The position numbers and the translations under genes were made by a program. Shown one piece after another: positions 10,701 to 21,067 of a DNA stretch of 60,719 bases. Position 1 is the first letter of the stretch; each line of letters starts with the position of its first letter. Below the pieces are notes generated by a model. The model was not told the DNA's origin, searched no databases, and saw nothing but the letters and a program-made list of their open reading frames with translations. Source of the DNA: Pyricularia pennisetigena (taxonomy: Eukaryota; Ascomycota; Sordariomycetes; Magnaporthales; Pyriculariaceae); assembly GCF_004337985.1 (NCBI RefSeq), contig NW_021940936.1, forward strand, positions 1-60,719, written 5' to 3'.

Positions 10701-11628
10701 GCATCCGGGCCACCAAGGTCTTTACCGGGTGGTCAGAGTAGCATTCCTGCAGCTATCGACGTGTTCCCAATGCAACCACAGCACCTGGGACTTGAGCCTT
10801 CAGCACCGTCCAATTTGCCCATAAATCGCTTCCTATTGGTCACGAGCAAGGCAATCAAAAAGGCGCCATGTATTGCACTTGTTTCTGGGCCACACTTCTT
10901 CGTTCTTTTACGGTCCAAACAGATACGAACTTGAGCTGCGTAAAAACAGGGGTATGAGAACTGCGGTCAGGCTTACCGGAGGTAGCATTCCGGCAACCGG
11001 CTTTAGACCGCACATGTACCCGGTCACTGACTCACTAAAATCTCCAAGCACCTGTGTAACGTCGTTGGTGGCTCTTTTGGTGCTTTATGCAGAACTCAAG
11101 AGTGTATGACCAAATTTCAACATTCTCATAGGTTATCTTGCATCGCACACTGAAGTTGCTTGTGCCTATCGACAGACAGTCAAGTCCCTGGTTAGGAAAC
11201 ATCTGCCACGGTGATGATCCAGTCATTTAGTCCTGTGTTTCAGGCATCAATTATCAGGGGTTTGCAGGACAACGCAGCTCCGAATCTGTAGCCCTGCTAG
11301 AATGCTGGCGTGGATGTTTTGGCCAAGATCTCTGGCCATCCATGCATCCATCCCGATTGGCAAGAAGTTGACCAAGGATTGACTGAAAAAAATCATTTTT
11401 AGAAATGGGTTGCAAATGGTTCGCCCAGAACAAGGCGATTACGCCCCCGGTACATGGATTCACGCGGATTGCCGCGACTCCTAGGAAACCGGCGAAGAAT
11501 GTCTGGCGCAGCCACGTATGGCCCTACTTTCACCCCGTTGAGTAAAATGAGGTATTCCCACTCTACACGTCGATAGCTACAAGAATGCTATTTTGACAAC
11601 CTGGTAGAGACCTTGGTGGCCCGGATGC
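10701..11628. mobile_element. 928-bp non-autonomous element with about 65-bp inverted ends (MITE-like)
   Basis: The left end 10701-10764 and the reverse complement of 11565-11628 match over about 65 bases with a handful of substitutions. Both start GCATCCGGGCCACCAAGGTC and both end in a TAGCATTC block and TAGCTATCGACGTGT. TA dinucleotides flank both ends (10699-10700 and 11629-11630), as for Tc1/mariner-type target duplications. No transposase frame is apparent inside. The plus strand around 11260-11460 has a broken frame with aromatic and Cys residues that I cannot assign. Related ends occur at 9930 and 28693. Confidence 0.68.
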
Positions 11629-11818
11629 TACCCGTATTTTTGAGGACTCAACAGGTTTCGGAGCCAGAACCATTGGGTTGCTGCCAGCCTTTCCTGCTGG
11701 CTTTATTTTTTCCATACTACTAAAGCCTTGTCCTCTTCCACTTATTGCCACTACTTCTCAGGTCTTCTTTTGTTCTCCCTTTTGATCCAAACGCTCTGCG
11801 TCAGGAATCAATCCCACA

Positions 11819-12890
11819 ATGCCAAACCCAACCAACATGTGCTCGGTTGGGGGCACTCCCAAAGCCACGAAAATCGCGAGGTGCCGGAAGCACTCAAGGT
11901 CAAAAAATGGATGTGTAACTTGTAAAAATAAACATAAAAAGGTACGAATTTATCAAAGCTAACATCGACCCTCTCTTTGTATTATTTGAGTGCTTCTTCC
12001 CCTATGCCAAACATAATACTTCTCCACACTGGTAAGCATACCTTAGCTTACCTGTATCCTTTTCTGTAATCCAGTGCGATGAGAAAAAGCCGAAATGTTC
12101 CAACTGCATTACACGCAGCTATGACTGCAGCTTCAGCACGAATATGGCCGCAGCGTCGGTGAATAGTGACAATCACCAATTCTCAACTATTTCCGAAGTC
12201 CGATCATTTTCTGGGATCCGAGAATGCTCTACTTCAGCAATTGCCCGGCAGGAGCAACGGGAGCAAATACCTATTTTTAATATCCAAAGTACCCCCGGAG
12301 AAATGCAAAATCATGAGCTTACAAGTATGTCGCCTTAAGTTCTTTCCAAAGCTGTGGACAAAATCTTACAGTATGTGACGTAACAAAAATTAGGAAAGCA
12401 CAAAACTCCCGGTTCGCCAGTCGATCAACCAAGCAAAAAGCGTCGCACAGAAACCTACGAAGTTCCGAAGTCTCCTTGTCAGACTTCATACGCACAAGAA
12501 TCTATTCTTGAAGCGTTTGCCCAAACCACACAACCGAGATCAGAGCAACGGTTGAACGATGCGTTGGAAAAGAGGTTAAAGGGTATCTCCGAAGAACTCA
12601 AGCGAGTATCCGAAACGCAAAAGAAAATAGAATCCCAAATATCGGTTGATTGGCCGGATTTGGAGAGTAGAATACACCAGCAGGTTCGGGCTGAAATGAC
12701 GAATGTGGTTTTAGAAGCCAGATCGACAAGGAGGAAGGCAGTCTCTGAGTTGAGGCAAGAGTTGGAAAAAGGGTCGGTCCTACAGAACGTCCCAGAGTTT
12801 CTGCGTGAGCTCAATGTCGAGGCTAAGGGGTCTGAGCATTTACCACCCAAGAATCGGAGTGCTGAGTACAGCATCACTGGCTCCGGTTAA
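11819..12890 (+). CDS. Zn(II)2Cys6 transcription factor with coiled coil (three exons, 289 aa)
   Basis: Model: 11819-11941, 12075-12324, 12394-12890, total 870 bases in frame. Intron 1 (133 nt) splits the zinc cluster. The joined protein reads C-x2-C-x6-C-x6-C-x2-C-x6-C at residues 32-59, flanked by lysines as expected for DNA binding. Intron 2 (GTATGT to TTAG, with a GTAAC branch-like site) restores a PGSPVDQPSKKRR linker, a typical nuclear-targeting stretch. The last third is a charged heptad-like helix (LEKRLKGISEELKRVSE), presumably a coiled coil for dimerisation. No Fungal_trans domain is present, so this is a short member of the family. It is probably a nuclear regulator with unknown targets. 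Confidence 0.72.
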
Positions 12891-14019
12891 AGGGAATAGA
12901 GCATGGGTTGCGGTAAAGCTAAAACTAATACCAGAGGTAAATAGGCTGGCTTCGGAGCTATAGTTATTAAATATCCCTATAAGTGTCGAGTCACGTGATA
13001 TTGAGTCTGATGAAGGCGAAGATGTGTGCGTCTTGACGGCCGAGGAGCCGCCGGCGGCCCTGTACGACGACAACTCCGAATCGTTGATGGGGGCCGATTC
13101 GTTGCACTGCCGCCGAACGAGTGGAGTAGAAGTTCTGAGGAGGAGGGGTGTTACCAAAGACTCTATCTCACTTCCTACAAGTTTTGCTTCTACAGTAGAA
13201 GCTTGATAAGGAGCGGGGTCCTCCGAAATACACACTCCATTTTGGGCAAGGCGCAGTCGGGCCATCTATGGGCACAAATCTGGGAGACGGCAGCGATTGT
13301 TGGCTTCGAAGCCCGTAGGAGCGTATCAATCAGCAACTAGGTTTTAATCACCCAGGTGGTGACTAGATATGCGGGCTAGCCTGCATGGGCTAACCAGTGA
13401 TGCATGCAAGTGATCTTCCCTTGGCTGCGGGTTCAAATCGGAAGCCATACTTCTGCATTGTGAAAGGGAAGAGAGGTGAGAGTGTAGCTCCCTGCTCTCT
13501 GCCCTCTCTCTGCCCTCTCTCTGCCCTTGATGTCGAGAGCAGGCAAAGAAGACTTGCCCATGGATGCGAAAGTTAAGCGGGCGTAGAAAGTGAAGACACC
13601 ATATTCTTGTTTCGGGCGAAGCTCTACTTGGACGAAGTTGGCGATTTTGCTGCTTTTGTACCCGATATAGTTTGAGAATACTAGGTGCTCCATAGCCATG
13701 GACCTGCTAGCCTGTCTCTATTCGAGAAACATGGAGACGTAGCAAGTGATTCAGACAAAGACCGTATGCTGACGACGCCAGCCGGCACGGAACTGACCTT
13801 GCTTGGCCGCAAGCTGGAGCTGCAGGGTTCAAGTGGCAGGTCAAGCTATTGGTTGCCTGCGCTCCGCCCTCGGCTGGTCCACCTAAATGTATGGTGTGAT
13901 GAGAATAAGGTACTGGGCTGGCCCGCGTTTTTTGTATATGAATAACATGCCCACCCAGTCAAATACGCAAACAAGCAGCGCGTTTCAACGCCACTTTGCT
14001 CGACCACTGGGCCGGAAGT
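12891..14019. other. Intergenic; possible lost downstream exon and a CT-rich short repeat
   Basis: A plus-strand frame at about 12998-13206 (acidic start SDEGEDV, ending TAG/TGA) could be a decayed exon but has no domain. 13490-13530 contains three near-exact units of ctctctgccctct. A GGGTTCAAATCGG sequence at about 13428 resembles a Pol III B box but lacks a partner A box. Upstream of 14020 no TATA box is obvious. Confidence 0.35.
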
Positions 14020-15730
14020 ATGGGCAAACGAGGGCCAGCATCACCAGAGAATATAATAAGAGGCATTGGTGAAGAAATTAGCAGAACACACCAGCTAAAC
14101 GAAAGTCACAAAGCTGCCATCAAGGCCAACCTGGCCCTACTGCAAAATAATGGGGACAGCAACAATAACCGGGGTAAAGCCAACACGCTTTCTGGAAGCA
14201 TGAAGTACCTGCTCGAAAGCGAAAGTCTTCGCAATATACTGCTAGCATACCTCGCCTTTCCGACAGGACTATACAAGCTCAACAAAGACACGAGACAGCC
14301 GAAGAGTGGCCAGATTAGCGTGCAAAATCTGAGGCATCATCGACATCCTATCACACTTTGCCGCTCAAGCCAAAATTGGGTTTCTCAACAGTTCAAAGCA
14401 CTCAGCCACGATGTCAAACCTGACGAGGACTTAATATCCCGATGGCTGGACACGATGACTCCCGAGAAAGAAACATTGGTTGACATCGTGCTCAAAAACC
14501 TAAATGACGGCATGCAAATCGGTGTTTGTCAAGAGGTTTTAGCATCTCAGATTACCGAGCGTGGGCTTGTCGATTTACACAGCGAGCCGGAATTGTCGGC
14601 CGGCTGGGACGGATATGCCCCTCGCTTGATCCGCGGCGGTGCCCAAGAGTTTTTTCCAGAAATAGAGCACACACAACAGGACGACGTCTTCGCCCAGAAA
14701 CTGATGGATATAACGACAGGATTGGCCAGAAAACAAGGAAAGAAGTCTGAAGTGCAATTTGGGGCCTATAGACTCAAGCCTGGAGCTGATAGCAGTGAAA
14801 ATCTGAGGATTGAGGTTACTGGAAGTCACTGGCTTCATGAGGCCTTCAACCAATGCAAAAGCGCACCAAGACCAGACAAGCCTCGAATCGTGGCAATTGA
14901 TGCAATCTGGCCCGGTTCGATGTTGCGAAATGCCCAAATTCGTGGTCGAGGAGGCTTTAACATTGACAGGTGAAGGCGTGAGCCCAAACATGACGCCGAG
15001 GTTGGTTCTCGCCCCTACTTCCAGCTTCACAGACATTCATATCGACGGCGGATCCCACGGCCTTTCCGTAATGGCCCCAGGGGTATTCAAGCTGTGGGGT
15101 TTGTGGCCAGGCACCGAGACAAACATCAGCACATTGTCGAGGCTGAAATGTCAAGCGGCGGCGAAAGCGCTTGAAGAAAAAGTCACGGATGCGGATTTTG
15201 TGTTGCCACAAGCAGTCAAAGAACTGGAAGACCGGATCTGGTTTGTCACTGACTCTATAGATCTTCTTCACATGCGCCCCGGTACCATCCACACCGTCTA
15301 CACCATGAATGGAGGCATTCTCGCTGGATGCAACTTTGTTTCCGCAGATGATGTGGTGGCTACGGCTCGTGCAGTTGATGCGATTTGGAGCGAAAGTGAG
15401 GCTAGGGGGATAAAGCAGAATCAAGACGACGAACTGGGATACTTTGTGCAGGGTTTGCAGTTGTGCTTGGAGCGGGAGGGTCTGGATAACGCGGAGGAAC
15501 TGTCCCAACCTGCCCAGGATGCGTGCACGCAACTTTGCAAGCGCGCGGCTCGCATGCAGCAGGTTATAAAACCAGGCGATTTCGAAAACATAAGGGCTGT
15601 AATGTTAGCGGGCAAACAAGCTTGTGAGGTTGAGAGCAAGCGATTTGATCGCGTGGTCCGGAGGGCGCCGAAAGCGCAGAGGGTGTGCAGGTCATGTAGT
15701 AGGCCATGGAAAGAGCACAAAACGATGTAG
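14020..15730 (+). CDS. JmjC-domain protein (2-oxoglutarate/Fe(II) oxygenase fold), one frameshift
   Basis: The first frame (ATG 14020 to TGA 14973) encodes a helical N-terminal region. The second, shifted by one base, takes over near 14930 and runs to TAG 15730. The second frame holds the JmjC core: an H-I-D iron triad start at about 15038, KLWGLWP with the likely 2-oxoglutarate lysine, and the distal His in RPGTIHTVYT, followed by a NGGILAGCNFVS strand. The tail has a CRSCSRPW motif. Such proteins hydroxylate or demethylate histone or other protein lysines in the nucleus; the substrate here is unknown. No GT-AG intron reconciles the frames without losing conserved sequence. The gene is either a young pseudogene or carries a sequence error. 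A hairpin follows at 15790. Confidence 0.65.
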
Positions 15731-15789
15731 TCTGATAGGAATTGATGGTAAACTCACAACGGATCCAGTCATGCATCACAAAGGGATCC

Positions 15790-15821
15790 CCAGAATCACG
15801 TGGTTCGTCCCGTGATTCTGG
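15790..15821 (+). repeat. Perfect 11-bp inverted repeat hairpin
   Basis: CCAGAATCACG and CGTGATTCTGG are exact reverse complements separated by ten bases. It lies 60 bases after the JmjC stop codon. It could influence 3' end formation, or could be a footprint of a small palindromic insertion. Confidence 0.6.
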
Positions 15822-17810
15822 TTGGACGTAGCCTCATAAGGGAGGGTTGTGCACTTACGTACTACCATTTACCTGATCTATAGATCACCCCTGGCCTATC
15901 CACAGATATGTACCAAAATTTCTAGACAAATACTACGTGAAGGTATGATTGGTGAATGCAACGGATTGTATTCTTAACGGAGGTTGGATGCTGGTGAGCA
16001 GTCCTGAGGCTGCACAGTAACTCTGACCACCTCTCCACTGGTGATCAGGATCAGTTTTAGCTGATCACGACACCTTATCTTATCGTCACGTGACCCTGCC
16101 AGTTCTGCAGGGACGCTCCATCTCAATTCCTTAGGACAGCCGAAGGGCTGTTTTATTATGAACAATTTTACATTTCGAGGTTGATCTCGTCAACCGCCAC
16201 CTTGAGCCGATACCAAATACCTAAATTCTTCTTTTTAAAAGTCCTTAAATGCAGAAATAGAGCGATGTTTTCATTCTGAAGCATATGGCGTGTGCAAATC
16301 CAAAGATCACTAATCGTACACCCCGCTTATTTGTGAGTTTTGAGGCGTAATTTTGTAAAACAAGTAGAGCGAACAGCTATTACCAAGCTCTATAAAGATG
16401 CCAAAGATAGCAGAAATGCTTGAGAATACGCATATAAACGTTGGTGGAGGGAAGATATTATCACTTAAAGTTGAGTCGTTTCGACAGTGACTCCTGTAGG
16501 AGCCATGGCTACATCAGCTGGAACTACGATTGGGCGGATGAAGGCGTGTCGTGCTCCAGGCGCGTTCCTGCAAAACCAGCCTTCCTTTGGCCCGACTAAA
16601 TCACCCCACCCTCGCGTTTCTCGACACATTCATATCTTTTCGGCCTTAGCTTGGGTTTGACTTGCCCTAACCATTGCTCTTTCAGCTCTTTTACGCTCGG
16701 CTGTTTTCGGCATACTGACGGGTTACAGAGAAATTGGATGGAAAGCGAGGCAAAGCTGGGACCCTGTCAATCGAGGTGTAGTGTAAAAGCGAAGGAAAAA
16801 GCTGGGACCCTGTCAATCGAGGGAAGAACCTGGGTGGAACCAACCCATCTACTTGGTTGTGTCACGTAAGTCAAATAGACATAACAGGCAAGACCCACCA
16901 GGAATCGGAGCAAGCAATCCAAGCAGTAGCACCGAGATAAGCTGTCGTGCAGTATCCCTCTCATGCCCCCACTCTACACTCTACCACCCCTGCGGGTGCT
17001 TTCATTGGTTAATCGTTTACGGGACTTTAATTGGTTGCATTGACGGTTTCCAACCGCGCCACTCTGAAGGATCACGAACATGCCCGGTGCTATGCCAGCC
17101 GAGCTTTCAGTCGTCGAATGTGTCTTGCCATGCCAAGATTATTACCGGAATGCCGCCACCAACAAAAGGGTTTGCGTCGGCGACTTTTTGTTTAGCAATC
17201 CAATACTAACTTTTGTCGGGCAAATAACATATAGTCCCCGGTGATGCCCTTAGGGCTCCCGGTTGTCTCGCGGCCTAAGTTGGACGATAGTTTGAGGGCT
17301 CGCGTGAAACTGGAAGATCAAGAGATACTGAGAGTCACAACAGAAACCTGAGGCTTCTCACAATTCCCACATACCCCTCGTACTGACGGGTACGCATTCT
17401 GTATGGATAAGCAGAGATCCACCCCATGTCACTGCCAAGCTTGCGCATCCTGTCATCCTCCGAATGAAGCGCAGGTTGGACAGCGCACCCAGCGGTTGTC
17501 TCCACACACCCCACGAGCATCAGGTTGTGGAAGATCTGTCAGCAATTTCGCGAGCTCGGTTGGTTGCGTCGTGTTAGGAATGCCACTTCACAAACCCAAG
17601 TTGCACTTGCTTCTGGGCATGGGTGAAACGCCAATCGTAGAAAAATGCATTCCACTCGCGAATGCCAAAGATATACCAATCTGGTTAGCGGCTATGCGTT
17701 CGACCATGCAGTAACAGACGTGAATGAGACGTGTGGAGGGTCACGTGTATAACCACGTGACTCGGGAACGCGTTACCGAGTTTTCAACAAGCGATGCGGA
17801 TATGTAGATA
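15822..17810. other. Intergenic with short repeats and a relic
   Basis: A 23-bp block (agctgggaccctgtcaatcg plus gg) occurs twice, at 16754 and 16800, a 46-bp period. Short frames at 16651-17209 and 17403-17714 lack domains. 17296-17352 is a decayed copy of the left-edge gene. Several TGATCA-type palindromes lie at 15870-16070. No intact gene recognised. Confidence 0.4.
17296..17352 (-). pseudogene. Decayed copy of part of the left-edge hypothetical gene
   Basis: The segment aligns with about 206-262 (GTGAAACTG, AATCAAGAG or GATCAAGAG, GAGTCA and AAACCTG are shared). This corresponds to the coding block with residues PQVFVYDS and LLIFQFHAT on the minus strand. Indels and a stop destroy the frame. 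The flanks no longer match, so only this conserved piece remains visible. Confidence 0.5.
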
Positions 17811-19651
17811 ACGTGGTTTATCAGTACCCCGGCCATATCAGTACCCCGGCCACTTTTGAGCTCAACACCATCTTTCAATTGCGACACGCGCTTTTTCTCC
17901 CATCAACAATGGAAGATTTATACTAGCACTAAATGAGCTTCGATCTAACAAAAAGTCCAGCATTCGAAAAGTCGCCAAAACTTACAATGTAGCCCGAACG
18001 ACCCTACAAGACAGAATAAACGGCGCCGCTGCTTTGGCCAATCGTCGGCCCAGCGCGCAAAAATTGACGGAAAGCGAAGAGGAGGTAATCGTCCAGTATA
18101 TATTGGACCTAGATTCCCGAGGATTTCCGCCTCAGATCGCTGACGTGGCCGCAATGGCCGACTATATCCTCGCGATGCGGAATACGCGACCGGTTGGCAA
18201 GCTTTGGGCTTATCGCTTCGTTAAACGACGTACAGAGCTAAAGACGCGTTTTTCTCGCGCCTTCGACTTCCAAAGGGCCCTTTGCGAAAATCCTGACGCG
18301 TTAAACGCGTGGTTTCGACTAGTAGCCAACATGAGGGCCAAATACGGTATCCAGGACTGCGATATCTACAACTTCGACGAAACCGGCTTTATGATGGGCC
18401 AGATTTGTGGCCATATGGTCGTGGCCGGGTCAGAAAAACGCGGAAAAAGCAAACGAATACAGCCTGGCAATCGAGAATGGGCTACGGCAATCTGCTGCAT
18501 TAGTGGCGACGGGTACGATGTGCCTCCATTTCTCATCGTTAAAGGCGCCTACCATCTCGCGAATTGGTATACAGAAAGCGGTCTTCCGGCTTCCTGGCGT
18601 ATCAAACCTACCCCCAATGGATGGACAAACAACGAAACAGGCCTGGAATGGATCCAACATTTCGACAATTGTACGAAATCGCGGACAAAGGGCGCATATC
18701 GGATGCTGGTACTCGATGGGCATGGCAGCCACCAGTCGCCCGAATTCGAAACCTATTGCAAAGATCACAACATTATTCCGCTTTGCCTGCCTGCTCATTC
18801 ATCTCACCTAACTCAACCACTTGACGTAGGAATATTCAGTATCCTAAAGCGGGCGTACGGTCAAGAAATCAACGACTTTATCCGGGCCCACATCACCAGT
18901 ATTAGCAAAGTCGAGTTCTTTTTAGCCTTTGCAGCGGCCTATAAAAAGTCAATGACGAAAAAAAATATGGCCGGAGGTTTCCGAGGGGCCGGACTTATCC
19001 CTTTCGATCCGGAAACGGTTATATCCAAGCTGGATATAAAATTGCGGACGCCGTCACCCAAAGAGCCTGCTTTTCCCAATACCGATATTTGGGTTTCTCA
19101 AACGCCACACAACCCAACAGAAGCGGTTTGCCAATCTACGCTTGTTGAAAATCGAATTAGCCGTCATCAAAGCAGCTCTCCGACTCCTATTTTCGAAGCA
19201 GTAAAGCAACTGGCGAAGGGATTAGAATCTTTTGCTTATCGAAACACACTTCTCGAAGCAGAGGTCCGCAACCTTCGGAAGGCTAACGAAGCGCTTAGCA
19301 AACGACGAAGGGCCAAAAAAACACAAATCCGTCAAGAAGGGTCAGCAACGGTTGGAGAAATACAAGGTTTGTTAGAACAAAAGAACGTTACGGAACAGGT
19401 ACAGCAGGAAGAACGTGAAAATAGGGGTCGTTCTATTGGAAGGTTAACGACCGTTCAGCGCTGTAGCAACTGCGGGAATACAGGGCACAATGCACGCACC
19501 TGTCAGGAGGATGCAGAAATGTCCGATGTATATATTTCCGATTGTATCGAGGTAAATTAAATAAAGCTGGCGTTATAATTGACGTTGGGAGTTTGGCCGG
19601 TTGGAAAAGTGGCCGGGGTACTGATATGGCCGGGGTACTGATAAACCACGT
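17811..19651 (+). mobile_element. Fot1/pogo-type DNA transposon, 1,841 bp, perfect 47-bp TIRs
   Basis: The ends 17811-17857 and 19605-19651 are exact reverse complements over 47 bases, beginning ACGTGG. TA dinucleotides flank both sides (17809-17810 and 19652-19653), the target duplication of the Tc1/mariner/pogo superfamily. Each end contains the 16-mer atcagtaccccggcca twice in direct orientation, probably paired transposase-binding sites. Size, TIR length and a single long transposase frame match Fot1-like fungal elements. Identity of the TIRs suggests recent mobility. Confidence 0.93.
17909..19560 (+). CDS. Pogo/Fot1 transposase with an early one-base frameshift
   Basis: The long frame is open from about 17897 to TAA 19560, roughly 550 residues, the usual Fot1 length. 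It has an N-terminal helix-turn-helix (SSIRKVAKTYNVARTTLQDR), a second CENP-B-like DNA-binding part, then the DDE/D catalytic core: D in NFDETGF, D in LVLDGHGSH and D in LTQPLDVGIFS. The C terminus carries a CCHC knuckle (C-x2-C-x4-H-x4-C) at about 19461-19502. The only ATG near the start (17909) is one base out of frame with the rest and hits TAG after five codons. Loss of one A in an A-rich run explains this. The copy is probably unable to make full-length transposase unless a later start works. Confidence 0.88.
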
Positions 19652-19833
19652 TAGTTAGTTAGTGAGTGGAAGCATGCATGAATACAGAACCGTTTTTGTT
19701 TACTAATTTTATCTGATCGATCGATCACCTAAGTCTTATCAACAACCTCCTAGATTCATCAAACTGTCCCAAGTCCGGGACACCATAGCAATGTTCTTCA
19801 CGAGACATCTCGAGCTTTCTAAACTCCCACTAA

Positions 19834-19995
19834 TTAGTAATCTTTAACTCTCGTTATCGTCATGAGCGGTGGGTGGAATACTGCTTGTTTCTCCTTGTCC
19901 CGTGTCACATGGGCTTTGGCAATCATGTTCCCATTTTCGTCGTATAATTCGAGAGAGGAGTGCGTGTGATGGTCGGCTTGGCTTTTGTGCTCCAT
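19834..19995 (-). CDS. Small conserved-looking fungal protein (53 aa)
   Basis: ATG at 19995, stop at 19834. The protein has a His-rich start and the segment SSLELYDENGNMIAKAHVTRD, resembling short orphan proteins common in Sordariomycetes with a beta-rich xxLYDxxGNxxAxxHV pattern. That resemblance comes from memory of the family style, not from a search. No signal peptide or membrane segment. Its neighbour at 20047-20283 has the same orientation with a 51-base gap, and they may be adjacent exons or separate genes. Confidence 0.42.
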   Translation of the reverse strand: MEHKSQADHHTHSSLELYDENGNMIAKAHVTRDKEKQAVFHPPLMTITRVKDY

Positions 19996-20046
19996 AGAAC
20001 TTTGGTACAATTTGGTAAGCAAGAGTTGAGTAACGTTATTTGAAAA

Positions 20047-20283
20047 TTAAAAAAGCTTGGCCACTGACGTGATAAGGGCACTGGCAACTACCTGCTCCTG
20101 TTCTTTTGTCAGGAGCTTTTTGCCTTGCAATGCATTTTGCACCCTCTCAGTTGTCTTCTCCAAGATTTCTGGGTCAATAGCATCGACGAGACGACGGTAT
20201 CCCTTGTCTGTAACTTCCTCAGCTATATAAATGGCGATCGTCTTGCCACGTCGGCTCGTAGCTTCACGAAGCAAGCGACTCAT
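20047..20283 (-). CDS. Hypothetical helical protein (78 aa, possibly longer upstream)
   Basis: ATG at 20283 and TAA at 20047. The sequence is regular and amphipathic (MSRLLREATSRRGKTIAIYI, then DKGYRRLVDAIDPEILEKTTERV), typical of a real helical protein. The frame stays open upstream to about 20350 with a plausible extra segment (SDIRTYSDNLRSHTSF), so the true start may lie in a further exon. No domain recognised. Confidence 0.45.
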   Translation of the reverse strand: MSRLLREATSRRGKTIAIYIAEEVTDKGYRRLVDAIDPEILEKTTERVQNALQGKKLLTKEQEQVVASALITSVAKLF

Positions 20284-21067
20284 GGCGCTGATAAACGAGG
20301 TGTGTGAACGCAAATTATCGCTATAGGTTCGGATGTCAGAGAGTTTAATGTGGTAACGTGCTCACTCGTTCGACGCTCCGATATGTTAGATGCGCCGTCC
20401 ATTTTATAATCAGCTTCTCCTCGCCCTGATGTTCTGAGATTTATTTGATTGGCCAAGGTATTGTGTGGGAGAGGACGCCGGCTGCTGCCTGATTTTTGCC
20501 TTGCATTCAATGTTACATTATGCGTTGGCAATCCTCGAAGGAAGTTCCCCGATTCGCTGATGAGAACGTGGAGGATGGCTTGCGTTACTTGAGTGCACAG
20601 CTTGACTGCTCGTTTATTGACCGCAGACGCGGTACAGATAGGATTGGCTTTTAGCCGAATTCCAGCACTGCCTGCACTATTGGAGTCCTAGGATACCTGC
20701 TGAAGTTCAATTAAATCAAACCCCCTTGTTGTCGAAATATGTACTCCATAGACCAGTCGAGCTAATTATTTGCTGAGGAACATTGCGTCTGAAGCTCGCA
20801 TCCACACCACGTGCTAGACTGGTGCGGGAGAAAAGCCCTCTCCCGAGCTCCAACAGGTCAGGGGGAAGACCACCTGATATCAATTTGCATGGGAGATATC
20901 CGATTGGTTGCCTCCATTGGTTTGTCACGTGCTTATTGCCTGAGGCACTCAAATACGTCACCTTCGACACCTCTTACGCGACGAGCAGAGTTTTCGATTG
21001 AAACAACATCGCTTCACTTTGCCAGCGCCGAGTTTCCCCAACACGTTACGCACAAAGACCTATAACA
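20284..21067. other. Intergenic between divergent genes
   Basis: Lies between the minus-strand small gene and the plus-strand kinase. Frames at 20280-20531 (minus) and 20716-21065 are short and domain-free. The kinase-proximal part has no clear TATA box. Confidence 0.4.

Noticed and set aside
13340..13450. Second tRNA gene (B-box-like GGGTTCAAATCGG)
   Set aside because: No acceptor, D or anticodon stem can be drawn and no A box is present.
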